Source: Dyadobacter frigoris
Lineage (GTDB): Bacteria > Bacteroidota > Bacteroidia > Cytophagales > Spirosomataceae
DNA: 64,000 nt
Assembly (NCBI RefSeq): GCF_005280585.1
Contig: NZ_SZVO01000008.1
Location: forward strand, 248,001-312,000
Direction of reading: 5' to 3'
Of this stretch, positions 54,601 through 63,859 are shown piece after piece. How positions within the stretch are numbered: position 1 is the stretch's first letter; each line of letters begins with the position of its first letter. Made by a program: the position numbers and the translations under genes. The notes beneath the pieces are model-generated. The model was given only the letters and a program-made list of their open reading frames with translations. It was not told where the DNA came from and made no database searches.

Positions 54601-55833
54601 ATGAGTCGTAAACAATATTCTTTCATGATCCTTATTCTGGGGTCATTAGCAACCATCAGTCCATTTTCAATAGACATGTATTTGCCTGGCTTTCCGAGAA
54701 TTGCCACGGATTTGAATACCACTATTGATAAAGTACAATTATCTCTTACCGGTTACCTTATCGGAATTTGTATCGGGCAGGTACTTTATGGTCCTTTGCT
54801 TGATAGATTTGGCAGAAAAACGCCGTTGTATGCCGGTCTGGCTATTTACATCATGGCTTCCATCGGCTGCGCGCTTACATCTTCGGTTGAAGCATTGGTT
54901 GTTATGCGGTTTTTTCAGGCTATTGGCGGTTGTGTAGGGCTGGTTTCTTCGCAGGCACTTGTGAGCGATCTTTTTACGAAAGATAAAAGAGCCGAAGTTT
55001 TCTCGATGATCACGCTGGTCATTGCAGTCTCTCCAATGATTGCGCCAACGGTGGGTGGTTATGTAACTGCCGCTTTTGGCTGGAACTGGGTTTTTATTAT
55101 TCTTGCCTTCATTACACTACTGATTTTGGGTGGGATTTATTTTTTCCTGCCAACCGGAAAAATGCCTGATAGTACCGTTTCCTTAAAACCGCGGGCTGTA
55201 TTGAACAGCTATTTCACGGTTATCAAACAGCCTCAGTTTTTGATTTATACCATGGCAGGCGGACTTGCGACTGCTGCGCCTTTTGCTTATATCGCTGGTT
55301 CGTCGGATGTTTTCATGAATATTTATAAAGTGTCGGAACAGCAATATGGGTGGATTTTTGCATTTCTCGCTGTTGCTATGATTGGTTCTACCCAGTTAAA
55401 TCATTTCCTTTTGAAAAAATACAACAGCGAGCAGATTATCAAAACTACTTTGCTTTACCAAAGTGTTGTGGGCACGTTGCTGGTTTTGGGCGTTTATAAC
55501 AATTGGTACAATTTGTATACGCTGATTGGTATGATGTTTATTTTCCTGACCGGACAAGGATTGACCGGACCAAATACTTCCGCACTCTCTTTGGCTCCGT
55601 TTAAAAAACATACGGGCAGTGCTTCGGCTTTGATGGGTAGCTGGCGGATGGGTGCCGGTGCTATTATTTCTATCATTGTCAGTGTTTTGCACAACAATAC
55701 TGCTATTCCCATGGTAGCTATGATGGCAGCATGTTCTTTGGTAAGCCTCGTTATTTTATTTGTTGGGAACGCAACCGTAAACAATTCTGCACGTAATAGC
55801 GATGTGGAGAGTGAGGTTTCCGTTCTTCTCTGA
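54601..55833 (+). CDS. Bcr/CflA-family multidrug MFS transporter
   Basis: A 410-residue, 12-helix transporter of the major facilitator superfamily. The Bcr/CflA marks are SPFSIDMYLPGFPRIATDL at the first periplasmic loop, YGPLLDRFGRKTPLYAGL (motif A) and APTVGGYVTAAFGWNWVFII. Members export drugs such as bicyclomycin or chloramphenicol, and some export dipeptides. The substrate cannot be set from sequence. It stands alone, 34 bases before a hydrolase gene that may be co-transcribed. Confidence 0.9.
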   Translation: MSRKQYSFMILILGSLATISPFSIDMYLPGFPRIATDLNTTIDKVQLSLTGYLIGICIGQVLYGPLLDRFGRKTPLYAGLAIYIMASIGCALTSSVEALVVMRFFQAIGGCVGLVSSQALVSDLFTKDKRAEVFSMITLVIAVSPMIAPTVGGYVTAAFGWNWVFIILAFITLLILGGIYFFLPTGKMPDSTVSLKPRAVLNSYFTVIKQPQFLIYTMAGGLATAAPFAYIAGSSDVFMNIYKVSEQQYGWIFAFLAVAMIGSTQLNHFLLKKYNSEQIIKTTLLYQSVVGTLLVLGVYNNWYNLYTLIGMMFIFLTGQGLTGPNTSALSLAPFKKHTGSASALMGSWRMGAGAIISIIVSVLHNNTAIPMVAMMAACSLVSLVILFVGNATVNNSARNSDVESEVSVLL

Positions 55834-55867
55834 TCTTTTTTATTAACCTAATGACTAAACAGAACCT

Positions 55868-56638
55868 ATGAAAATTTCGAAAATTTACTTTGCAGTAATC
55901 TTATTGTTCATGACAACAATGTCTTTCGCGCAGCTTCAACCTGTCAATTATACTGATGGAGCACAGAAATTGAGCGGCTTTGCTGCAAAACCAAAAACAA
56001 CTTCAAAAAAGAAAGCGGGTGTGTTGGTTTTACCGGCCTGGATGGGAATTGATGCCCATGCAAAAACGAGTGCCGAAGAATTATCAGCAATGGGTTATTA
56101 CGCTTTTGTAGCTGACATTTACGGTGTAGACAAAAGGCCGACGGATATGAAAGGTGCCGGTGAACTTGCCGGATATTACAAAAAAAATATTACTGAATAT
56201 CAAAAACGTATCAAACTGGCATTAGACCAATTGATTAAAGCCGGAGCAGATCCTGCGAATATTGCTGTAATTGGCTACTGTTTTGGTGGAACGGGTGCTG
56301 TTGAAGCTGCGAGAGAAAATTTCCCTGTTAAAGGAATTGTTTCTTTTCACGGTGGTTTGGCAAAAGATTCTTTACGTACTGTTTCCGCTATCAAGCCCAA
56401 ATTATTGATTCTGCACGGCGCGGATGATAATTACGTTCCTGCCAAAGAAGTTGCTGCTTTCCAGAATGAAATGAGAAAAGCAAACGCTGACTGGGAAATG
56501 AATTATTATGCGAATTCTGTCCATAGCTTCACCGATCCCGACGCAGGAACAGATAACTCAAAAGGCGCTGCCTACAACGAAAAAGCCGCAAAGCGCTCAT
56601 GGAAAGCGATGCAGGTGTTTTTTGACGAAATATTTTAA
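55868..56638 (+). CDS. Secreted dienelactone-hydrolase-family protein
   Basis: A 256-residue alpha/beta hydrolase with a signal peptide (MKISKIYFAVILLFMTTMSF then AQ). The nucleophile elbow is VIGYCFGGTGA with Cys, the acid is in LHGADDNYVP, and the His is in NSVHSFTDPDAG, so the DLH triad is complete. The N-terminal segment GVLVLPAWMGIDAHAKTSAE fits the family. The natural substrate is unknown; exported versions are common in Bacteroidota. A terminator follows. Confidence 0.87.
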   Translation: MKISKIYFAVILLFMTTMSFAQLQPVNYTDGAQKLSGFAAKPKTTSKKKAGVLVLPAWMGIDAHAKTSAEELSAMGYYAFVADIYGVDKRPTDMKGAGELAGYYKKNITEYQKRIKLALDQLIKAGADPANIAVIGYCFGGTGAVEAARENFPVKGIVSFHGGLAKDSLRTVSAIKPKLLILHGADDNYVPAKEVAAFQNEMRKANADWEMNYYANSVHSFTDPDAGTDNSKGAAYNEKAAKRSWKAMQVFFDEIF

Positions 56639-56674
56639 TTAGTGATTGAATGTCAGTTTCTCACCTTATTGATA

Positions 56675-56704
56675 GAAGGGCTCTTATAGAGCTCTTTTTT
56701 TGTT
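56675..56704 (+). terminator. Terminator after the dienelactone hydrolase gene
   Basis: AGGGCTC and GAGCTCT form a short stem followed by TTTTTTTG. A compact hairpin with a U-tract about 37 bases after the stop. Confidence 0.7.
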
Positions 56705-56857
56705 TTAATCTGAAATTAGAATCTTATTAATTCTTCTTCAAATTGTGTTTGGAAAGAAATAAAATTAGATTTTCCCGACTCTTTTCCTAATCTTGGGCAG
56801 GGAATTTTCGGGTAGCACCGGAATTTCTTTTTAACCCATAATCTTAAATTTTTGCAC

Positions 56858-58636
56858 ATGAATAAAAGCCTGTTTCTGACATTTGTGCTTAGCGTTGTTT
56901 TGTCTGCCTGCCAGCAAAAAGCTTCCGAAGATCTGCTGCCACCGGTTGGCGAATTGTTTGAAAATTATTTCGAAGAAAGATTGCCGCTTTATCCTTTTGA
57001 AGCTACGCAAATCGGAGATAAACGATACAATGATCTATTTCCAAATGATCTTACGAAGGAAGTCAGGCAGCAGCAGGTTGATTTTTATCAAAAATATAAA
57101 AAAGAACTTGCCAAATACAATCGCCCGGAACTTGCCGAGGAAGAAAAAACCAGTTGGGATCTGTTGAATTGGGAATGTAATATCAATCTGGAATTATTGG
57201 CGTTTCCCACGCATTTAATGCCAATTAACCAGTTTTCTTCAACACATTTGACCATTGCTACAATGGCTGGCGGAAGCAGTGTACAGCCTTTTAAAACAAC
57301 GGACGATTACGACAACTGGCTTAAAAGAGTTGACGGGTTTGTTGCATGGAGCGATACTGCGATTGTGAATATGAGAGAAGGTATCAAAAAGGGTTATGTT
57401 TTGCCGATTCCTTTGATCAAAAAAGTAATCCCTCAGTTGGCAGACCTGGATCATGGTCCCACTGAACAGCATTTGTTTTATACACCGGTTGCCAAATTTC
57501 CCGAGTCTTTTTCAGCAGATGACAAAGGCAGGCTGACCAAAAGTTATAAGGCAATGGTAGAGGAAAAAGTGATACCGGCTTTTAACCGTCTTCATGTGTT
57601 TTTTGAAAAAGAATATTTGCCGGCGGGCCGCAAAACAAGCGGATATGCGGATCTTCCAAACGGAAAAGCATTGTATGATACGTACATCAAATATTATACG
57701 ACGACGTCGATGACATCTGACGGAATTCATAAACTTGGTTTAAGTGAGGTGGAACGCATTTCCAAAGAAATGTTAAAAGTTAAGGATCAGGTAGGATTCA
57801 AGGGGAATCTGAAGGCGTTTTTTAATGATGTCAGGTCAAATAAAAAACTGATGCCCTATACGAAACCGGAAGAAATTATCACTCATTTCAATACGATTCA
57901 TGAGACGATGAAACCGAATCTGAAAAAGTTATTTGATCTGACACCAAAAGCAGCTTTTGAAGTTCGTCGCACCGAAGCGTTCAGAGAGGCATCGGCATCA
58001 GCGGAATATAATCCTGGCTCACCGGACGGTTCCCGACCTGGTATTTTCTACGTTCCTATTCCGGATGCAAAAACGTACAATGTCCTTTCAGATGAAAGTT
58101 TGTTTTTACATGAGGCAATTCCGGGTCATCACTACCAGGGTTCTCTGCAGCAGGAAAATAAAGCACTTCCTTCATTCCGGAAAAACTTGTGGTACAGTGC
58201 GTATGGCGAAGGCTGGGCATTGTATAGCGAATCGCTTGGTAAGGAGCTGGGGTTATATACGGATCCGTATCAATACTTCGGTATGCTAAGTGCGGAAATG
58301 CACCGTGCCATTCGTCTGGTTGTAGACACCGGCATTCATTCCAAGGGCTGGACGCGCGAACAGGCTATTCAGTATTCGATGGATCATGAGGCTGAAACGG
58401 AAGAAAGTATTGTGGCAGAAGTGGAAAGATATATGACAGCGGCAGGGCAGGCTTTGTCTTATAAAATTGGTCAACTTAAAATCCGGGAGTTGCGCACAAA
58501 AGCAGAACAGGCCGGAATTAATTTTGACATCAAAAAATTCCATAACAAAGTGCTGGAATCGGGTTGCGTTCCATTAAATATTCTGGAAGACAAAATCAAT
58601 GTCTGGATCAAGGCAGGAGGAAAGGAAACCAAATAA
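56858..58636 (+). CDS. DUF885-family lipoprotein, probable metallopeptidase
   Basis: A 592-residue protein. I use the ATG 56858 (MNKSLFLTFVLSVVLSACQQ), which gives a lipobox LSAC and places the protein on a membrane lipid. The middle and C-terminal parts are DUF885, with the conserved LFLHEAIPGHHYQGSL motif (HExxxGHH, metal-binding), the YGEGWALYSESLG helix and a later DHEAETEESIVAEVERYM. These proteins act as zinc-type peptidases or related enzymes; the substrate is unknown. A terminator follows. Confidence 0.85.
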   Translation: MNKSLFLTFVLSVVLSACQQKASEDLLPPVGELFENYFEERLPLYPFEATQIGDKRYNDLFPNDLTKEVRQQQVDFYQKYKKELAKYNRPELAEEEKTSWDLLNWECNINLELLAFPTHLMPINQFSSTHLTIATMAGGSSVQPFKTTDDYDNWLKRVDGFVAWSDTAIVNMREGIKKGYVLPIPLIKKVIPQLADLDHGPTEQHLFYTPVAKFPESFSADDKGRLTKSYKAMVEEKVIPAFNRLHVFFEKEYLPAGRKTSGYADLPNGKALYDTYIKYYTTTSMTSDGIHKLGLSEVERISKEMLKVKDQVGFKGNLKAFFNDVRSNKKLMPYTKPEEIITHFNTIHETMKPNLKKLFDLTPKAAFEVRRTEAFREASASAEYNPGSPDGSRPGIFYVPIPDAKTYNVLSDESLFLHEAIPGHHYQGSLQQENKALPSFRKNLWYSAYGEGWALYSESLGKELGLYTDPYQYFGMLSAEMHRAIRLVVDTGIHSKGWTREQAIQYSMDHEAETEESIVAEVERYMTAAGQALSYKIGQLKIRELRTKAEQAGINFDIKKFHNKVLESGCVPLNILEDKINVWIKAGGKETK

Positions 58637-58657
58637 AACGATTATCTGAATGCATTA

Positions 58658-58705
58658 AAAAGCGTCAAAGTGTTACAATTTCTGTATGCTTTGACGCTTT
58701 CTTTT
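58658..58705 (+). terminator. Terminator after the DUF885 gene
   Basis: AAAGCGTCAAAG and CTTTGACGCTTT form a 12-bp stem, then CTTTTATTTT. The rest of the gap to 58871 holds no gene I can support. Confidence 0.85.
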
Positions 58706-58871
58706 ATTTTAAGGATAGTAACGAAGGGGTGACTTTACTTGTTTCAATGTAAAAATTCAATCATAGATTTCCAGGGGAAGTTGCCTGACACTTCCTGATT
58801 AACCGGCATTAAGTTTAAAACATGGCTTGGCAAAATCAGAAAAGAAATTTCTGAAAAAACTCAGTGACGAG

Positions 58872-59078
58872 TTAACTGGCAATAGCAGTGTAACCTTTTG
58901 AGTCGGACAACATATGTCCGTTACTCATTTTTTTCTTCATCGCTTCCAAACCGATTATAACCAGTTCTTTGTAAAGCTCCTGAAGGGTAATTCGTTGGTC
59001 ATTTTCTTCCAGTTCAAGTTGAAGTTGTTTTGCTTTCAAATGAACTTTGTCGGGTACGTCAAGATTAACCTTTGCCAT
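58872..59078 (-). CDS. Small ribbon-helix-helix-like hypothetical protein
   Basis: A 68-residue protein beginning MAKVNLDVPDKVHLKAKQLQ, a short strand followed by helices (ITLQELYKELVIIGLEAMK) as in ribbon-helix-helix DNA-binding proteins or antitoxins. No toxin gene is adjacent. The 263-base gap upstream holds two palindromes (59176-59187 and 59196-59224) that could be operators. It is a small protein, not recognised by name, and could also be a non-DNA-binding coiled coil. Confidence 0.6.
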   Translation of the reverse strand: MAKVNLDVPDKVHLKAKQLQLELEENDQRITLQELYKELVIIGLEAMKKKMSNGHMLSDSKGYTAIAS

Positions 59079-59174
59079 AGTAGCGGAGATATTTATATTA
59101 TTTAGTTAGGTTTTATTACTGGGATACGCAAGAAATCTATAAACTGACTAGAAAATATGAAATATTTTTTCGGA

Positions 59175-59224
59175 GCTAAATTTAGCTTCCTCAGTAGTTT
59201 GTCATCTTTTTGGTGACAAACTAT
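59175..59224. promoter_or_regulatory. Two palindromes upstream of the small RHH-like gene
   Basis: AGCTAAATTTAGCT (59175-59188) is a perfect palindrome. TAGTTTGTCA (59196-59205) and its exact complement (59215-59224) form a 10-bp inverted repeat. Both lie 95-145 bases upstream of the small protein and after the epimerase gene. Candidate operators; the second could also be a weak terminator of the epimerase. Confidence 0.45.
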
Positions 59225-59341
59225 AATCCGAACTTCTACTCTAATCTAAATTTACTTTATTAACAGAATATTATTAAACAGGATTGTAAAATGATTTAAA
59301 GATTCTTTTAATTGTTACATAAGAATTAAAATTAATTACAG

Positions 59342-60526
59342 TTACTTCTTATTTTTTTCCAAACGTTTCCACATTTCAGCACATGCGCGGGCGTTATGGT
59401 AAGGACATTTCCAAAAATTTACCTTATCACCTCGTACCTGAGTGCCATCTTCCTTCACTGCTCCAAACCATTCACCTCTTTCTCTGTCAATGAATTTACT
59501 GTCAATATAGGCCCAGCTTCTTTCAGCTTTAACTTTGAAATCCGCATTTTTTGTCAATTGGTATGCGTTGTAAAATCCAACCAGTTGTTCGGCAGCAACC
59601 CACCAGCTTCTTTCTGTTTTTGTATGTTTTGTTTCAGGATCATACTCATAATTGAGCGCACCATCCGGACTTAAACCAGTACTCACTGCTATGGCCATTT
59701 TGATGCAACGATCCCTGGTTTTTTTTAATAATTTTTCATCTTTTAGCACTTCGGCTGTTTCATAAAGCAGCCAGGATGCTTCAATATCGTGGCCGTATGA
59801 AATCACTTTATCTTTTGATTCCCACTTTTCAGTAAAGAAAAGCTCCATCCGGCTCGTTTCATTGTTCACAATATGATCCAGAATCGCTTCCAGCATTGCT
59901 GCCGTTTGCTTTTTCAGTGTTTTATCAGGCCAGATCCTGTACAAGTTTGTATAGGCCTCCACAAGGTGCAAATGCGTATTCATGCTTTTGATATACGGAC
60001 TTTTACTCAAAATATAATCATCCGTTTCTGACCAGTCTCTTGCAAATGCTTCTCTATAACCACCATTCACCGGATCGAAAGCATGTTTTTCCAAAACGTA
60101 AAAAATCTCTTTGGCCCGTTCCAGCGCCGGTGGGAAATTCGTCGCCCGGTAATACTCGCTCAGTCCATACATGGCGAAAGCATTGCCGTAAACCTGCTTT
60201 TTCATTTCAAGCGGTTTCCCGCTTGCCTCCGTCGACCAAAATACACCTCCTTCTTTTGCATCAATAAAATGAATCGAAAGATCCTGAAAAGCGCGGTCGG
60301 CAAGTGTCAGATATTTAGGATTATTCAGCAGCCTTTTGGCCATTGAATAAGTCCACAATATCCGGCTTGTGATCACAACCGCTTTCGGTGCATCCGCAAT
60401 TCCTTCATTCTCATAATTTACTCTGCCATAAAAACCACCATTTTTACGGTCAACTGCATATTTTTCCCAGTAATCCAGGATGTTAATTAATTCCTTTTTG
60501 AAAGTTTCCGGTGCAAAGTCAGCCAT
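59342..60526 (-). CDS. N-acylglucosamine 2-epimerase family protein (cellobiose 2-epimerase-like)
   Basis: A 394-residue (alpha/alpha)6-barrel enzyme of the AGE family. Recognisable are GGFYGRVNYENEGIADAPKA, SRILWTYSMAKRL, GGVFWSTEASGKPLEMKKQV, ISYGHDIEASWLLYE and ERSWWVAAEQLVGFYNAY, with His and Glu residues at the positions used for catalysis in cellobiose 2-epimerase. Length fits. It epimerises glucose to mannose at a reducing end, or an N-acyl sugar. The GH2 gene lies upstream on the same strand with a 108-base gap, so the pair may act on a mannose-containing glycan. Confidence 0.85.
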   Translation of the reverse strand: MADFAPETFKKELINILDYWEKYAVDRKNGGFYGRVNYENEGIADAPKAVVITSRILWTYSMAKRLLNNPKYLTLADRAFQDLSIHFIDAKEGGVFWSTEASGKPLEMKKQVYGNAFAMYGLSEYYRATNFPPALERAKEIFYVLEKHAFDPVNGGYREAFARDWSETDDYILSKSPYIKSMNTHLHLVEAYTNLYRIWPDKTLKKQTAAMLEAILDHIVNNETSRMELFFTEKWESKDKVISYGHDIEASWLLYETAEVLKDEKLLKKTRDRCIKMAIAVSTGLSPDGALNYEYDPETKHTKTERSWWVAAEQLVGFYNAYQLTKNADFKVKAERSWAYIDSKFIDRERGEWFGAVKEDGTQVRGDKVNFWKCPYHNARACAEMWKRLEKNKK

Positions 60527-60634
60527 GATAAATCTTGTTTCCTAGCAAAAGAATCAAGATTTGTAAACTTACTTACTCCGTTTATTTCATGGCACCTACA
60601 TAAAGGAAGCGCGCTTTTATCAAATTCCATATTT

Positions 60635-63268
60635 CTATTTTAGAGGGATAAACTGCTCTGTCACATTCCAGCCATCAATGGATACCAAGGGCAATTCTCC
60701 CGCAGTCTGCGAATAATCCATCACCACTGTTTTCTTTTCTCCTGGTAAAACAGATACGTAATTATCATCGTAAAAAACCGGAAGAATACGTTTTTTTGTT
60801 TTTGGGTCAACAAGCGCCAGTCGGTTGAAAAAAGCAACCGGATTTTTCGCTGGATTCGATAATGTTACTTCCACTTTCCCTTTTTCGGATTGGCGCACCT
60901 GAACATCAATATCCGCTTTTGGCATTTTATTGAGTCCGCTGTATGCTCCTTCTGCGTCTGGCAGCCAATACAGGTTGTCGCTTAATATTTCTTTTTTAAC
61001 AGTTGACAAACGTAAGGAAAGGAACATTCCCTCTTTTTTTGAAAGCTCACGTATTTCATTTTTGATTGACAAAATCACACGCGCAGTCGACGGGCCAATT
61101 TCAACGAAAACCTGTCCAAGGCTTTTTTCTTTTCCGTTCATATCAACCGCAGTGATATTCAACATCATGTCGTACTGATGTTTGAATGTGTTATTTGTGA
61201 TCATAACGGTGCTGTCAGCCTGGTTGTACATAACATGCAAAGGCGCGCTTCCATTATGTAATCCATACAAACAAGCATTAGGATCCAGGTAGTAATCATA
61301 CATTTGTCCGCGAAGTGCTGTCCATGGATTTTGCGTTTTCCAGATGATCACACCCGTGTACCAATCCCACATATGGGCACTGAAACCTTCCATTAAAGAG
61401 CGGTACTGATCGTAATTTATCAACTGCGCTTTTTTTCCGAAGTCGCGCAGATCTTTTACTTTTCCGTAAGGCCCAACATAGCTCTCATAACCAATATATT
61501 TGTGATAATTCCAAACAGAATCCACCGTTTCTTTTCCCGTTTTTTCAGAATAAACAGGAGCTATCATGTTTTCTTTTGGTAAAAATCTTTCCAAAGATTC
61601 ATAGTCACCTACACCTACCGAACCGATTTCTGAATTAAAAGGCCAGGTTTTATATTCAAAAAACCGTTTCAAAGGCTGAATTCCATAAGGCCCGTCGCCG
61701 TTTCCACCAAGGGAATTGAACGACATATCATCCGAGTTGGAATAGTCGATGAACCAGCGCGTACCATCCAGTTTTGGAAGAATGGTATCACGAAGTGGAA
61801 GCATAATATCTACTGGTAATGTAATTTCGTTTCCTCCGCACCATATCGCCAGTGAAGGATAATTACGGATCATCTTGATCTGATCTGCGGCTGATTCCAG
61901 GAATAATCCGTGGTCATCCGGATAATTCCGCCGCACCCATTGATCGTCTTTTTTCATAGGATCCAGCCAGCGTCCGTTGCAGTCGCCGGAGCCCCAGAAA
62001 TCCTGCATGACCAGAATTCCATATTTGTCGCAAGCCTGATAAAATTCAGGACGTTCTGTTAAAGCACCTCCCCAAATTCTCAACAAATTTAAATTCATGT
62101 CTCTGTGAAACCGAACTTCTGCATCATAACGGGCGTCCGTAAACCGAAGCATTGCATCAGAAATAATCCAGTTTCCTCCTTTGATAAAAACACGCTGGCC
62201 GTTCACAGATATTTGTTTACTCCGGGTAATCGAATTCCAGTCAGCCTGGATTTCACGTATACCAACATTTATATTTTCTTCATCAGAAACGGTTCCGTTA
62301 ACCAGAAACTGCATCTTTAGATTATATAAATACTGCGCTCCATAACCAGACGGCCACCAGAGTTTTGGATTTTCGAGCTTAAGGTCAGGTAATGCTATTT
62401 CTGTTGTGCTTTTTGGTTTAAGCGTAACTTCTTTTGAAATTTTCTTTCCGTCTAAAACATATTGTAAAACGCCTTTAAGCGGTGCGTCCGTAGGATTTTC
62501 AAGTTCTGCGGTAGTTTTTATAGTGGCAGGTTTCTGGGCTCCATCCGGTTTTCTTTGGCCGGGAACCAGCGTAATGATATGCGGATTTTTAATATTGATT
62601 TTCCCTGTTTTTTCAATCAAAACCTTATCCCAGATTCCTGTATTACGGTCACGAATAGGCTGAATCCAGTCCCAGCCTGCAACATACTGATGTGCTACGT
62701 TCTTGGCAATCGTACCATCTCCGCCTTGTCCGCCATTTGCATTTCCAAGGGCATCAGGTGGAAAAACAATGACTGCCAGTCTGTTTGATCCGGTTTTTAA
62801 AAGAGAGGAAGTAATGTTGTAAGACTGGCGCAAAAACATTCCGCTGTGTCTTTTTTTATTTAACTTTTTGCCATTCAGGTATATATCAAAACTGTAATTG
62901 ACGCCGCGGAAATGAAGCCAAACCTGTTCTCCGGCTTTTACAGTTTCATTAAAATCTTTTACAAACCAATACGTGTAATAGTCAGGGCCGGTTTTGAAGA
63001 TATCTGGTATTTTTTCGTTGTTCATGCCGAAAAAAGGATCAGGGATCTGTTTGTTTTCGAGCATTGTAGTGAGGACAGTACCCGGAACAACAGCCGGAAT
63101 CCATGAGCTCAGAGAATAGGAGGGAATTGATATGGCCGAACCATCTTCTTTTACTTTTGCTATCGGACTGCATTTCCAGCCGGAATTTAACTCATATTTA
63201 TTTTGTGCATAAGTACTTATGCAGAGGAATTGCAGCGAAAGAAGGAAAGTGGTAAAAAGGAATTTCAT
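60635..63268 (-). CDS. GH2-family glycosidase, beta-mannosidase / exo-glucosaminidase type
   Basis: An 877-residue secreted enzyme with a signal peptide (MKFLFTTFLLSLQFLCISTY then AQ). The GH2 layout is present: N-terminal jelly-roll (about 30-200), Ig-like middle domain and TIM-barrel. The acid/base Glu is in LAIWCGGNEITLP and the nucleophile Glu in WPFNSEIGSVGVG, with RIWGGALTERPEFYQACDK between. C-terminal Ig-like domains end the protein. Length and motifs match exo-beta-glucosaminidase and mannosylglycoprotein endo-beta-mannosidase relatives rather than beta-galactosidase. The exact sugar cannot be fixed from sequence. Confidence 0.87.
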   Translation of the reverse strand: MKFLFTTFLLSLQFLCISTYAQNKYELNSGWKCSPIAKVKEDGSAISIPSYSLSSWIPAVVPGTVLTTMLENKQIPDPFFGMNNEKIPDIFKTGPDYYTYWFVKDFNETVKAGEQVWLHFRGVNYSFDIYLNGKKLNKKRHSGMFLRQSYNITSSLLKTGSNRLAVIVFPPDALGNANGGQGGDGTIAKNVAHQYVAGWDWIQPIRDRNTGIWDKVLIEKTGKINIKNPHIITLVPGQRKPDGAQKPATIKTTAELENPTDAPLKGVLQYVLDGKKISKEVTLKPKSTTEIALPDLKLENPKLWWPSGYGAQYLYNLKMQFLVNGTVSDEENINVGIREIQADWNSITRSKQISVNGQRVFIKGGNWIISDAMLRFTDARYDAEVRFHRDMNLNLLRIWGGALTERPEFYQACDKYGILVMQDFWGSGDCNGRWLDPMKKDDQWVRRNYPDDHGLFLESAADQIKMIRNYPSLAIWCGGNEITLPVDIMLPLRDTILPKLDGTRWFIDYSNSDDMSFNSLGGNGDGPYGIQPLKRFFEYKTWPFNSEIGSVGVGDYESLERFLPKENMIAPVYSEKTGKETVDSVWNYHKYIGYESYVGPYGKVKDLRDFGKKAQLINYDQYRSLMEGFSAHMWDWYTGVIIWKTQNPWTALRGQMYDYYLDPNACLYGLHNGSAPLHVMYNQADSTVMITNNTFKHQYDMMLNITAVDMNGKEKSLGQVFVEIGPSTARVILSIKNEIRELSKKEGMFLSLRLSTVKKEILSDNLYWLPDAEGAYSGLNKMPKADIDVQVRQSEKGKVEVTLSNPAKNPVAFFNRLALVDPKTKKRILPVFYDDNYVSVLPGEKKTVVMDYSQTAGELPLVSIDGWNVTEQFIPLK

Positions 63269-63463
63269 TAGAATATTATATTATAAAAATTACTATTACA
63301 ACAAATATATTCTAACAAAAATACATAAAAAAGAAATATTATTAGTTTAATTAAAATATTGAACAAGAATCATCTTATTATTAAATTAATTTATGAAATA
63401 GCTATTCTGGGTACGTAACCGTTTTTTTGTTGATTAGGGTTATATGTCTGATTTTGTCTGGAA

Positions 63464-63498
63464 AAAAATATCCCGACCAAAGGCCGGGATAATAATTT
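63464..63498 (-). terminator. Terminator of the acidic protein gene
   Basis: TATCCCG and CGGGATA form a stem; read leftward it is followed by TTTTTTT. It lies 26 bases after the stop of the acidic protein gene. Confidence 0.8.
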
Positions 63499-63523
63499 CT
63501 ATACGAGCGAGAGTAACGAGATT

Positions 63524-63859
63524 TTAATCTCCTTGATTTTCTTCAAGGTCATTGTGGTTGTCACCACCCAAACTGTAATAATTGTTTTCTTCGTCTTCGT
63601 TACCGTCAATTTCTTCGTCATCATCAAGGTCAGAACCGGGAACATCCAGATCGTCACCAACCAGATCTTCCTCAAAGCTTTTTTCGTTCCACTCGTCAGA
63701 ATCCAGTCCCAATTCCTCTTTAATTTTGCTTATATCTTCCGGATCAATATCATCCTCAATCAGCCCACGGCTATAAACATCGTCAGACGCAGGATAAAGA
63801 GGGTATCCTGGCAAATCATCATCCTCATCATCAAGTGGGAAATCGTCGTCAATTATCAT
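63524..63859 (-). CDS. Very acidic small hypothetical protein
   Basis: A 111-residue protein made mostly of Asp and Glu (start MIIDDDFPLDDEDDDLPGYP, later DVPGSDLDDDEEIDGNEDEE), with no signal peptide, membrane segment or cysteine. A short helical part is ISKIKEELGLDSDEWNEKSF. It is probably disordered; such proteins occur in Bacteroidota but I know of no function. A start ATG and a good downstream terminator support a real gene. The 141 bases to the window end (63860-64000) hold its upstream region and no other gene I can see. Confidence 0.65.
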   Translation of the reverse strand: MIIDDDFPLDDEDDDLPGYPLYPASDDVYSRGLIEDDIDPEDISKIKEELGLDSDEWNEKSFEEDLVGDDLDVPGSDLDDDEEIDGNEDEENNYYSLGGDNHNDLEENQGD

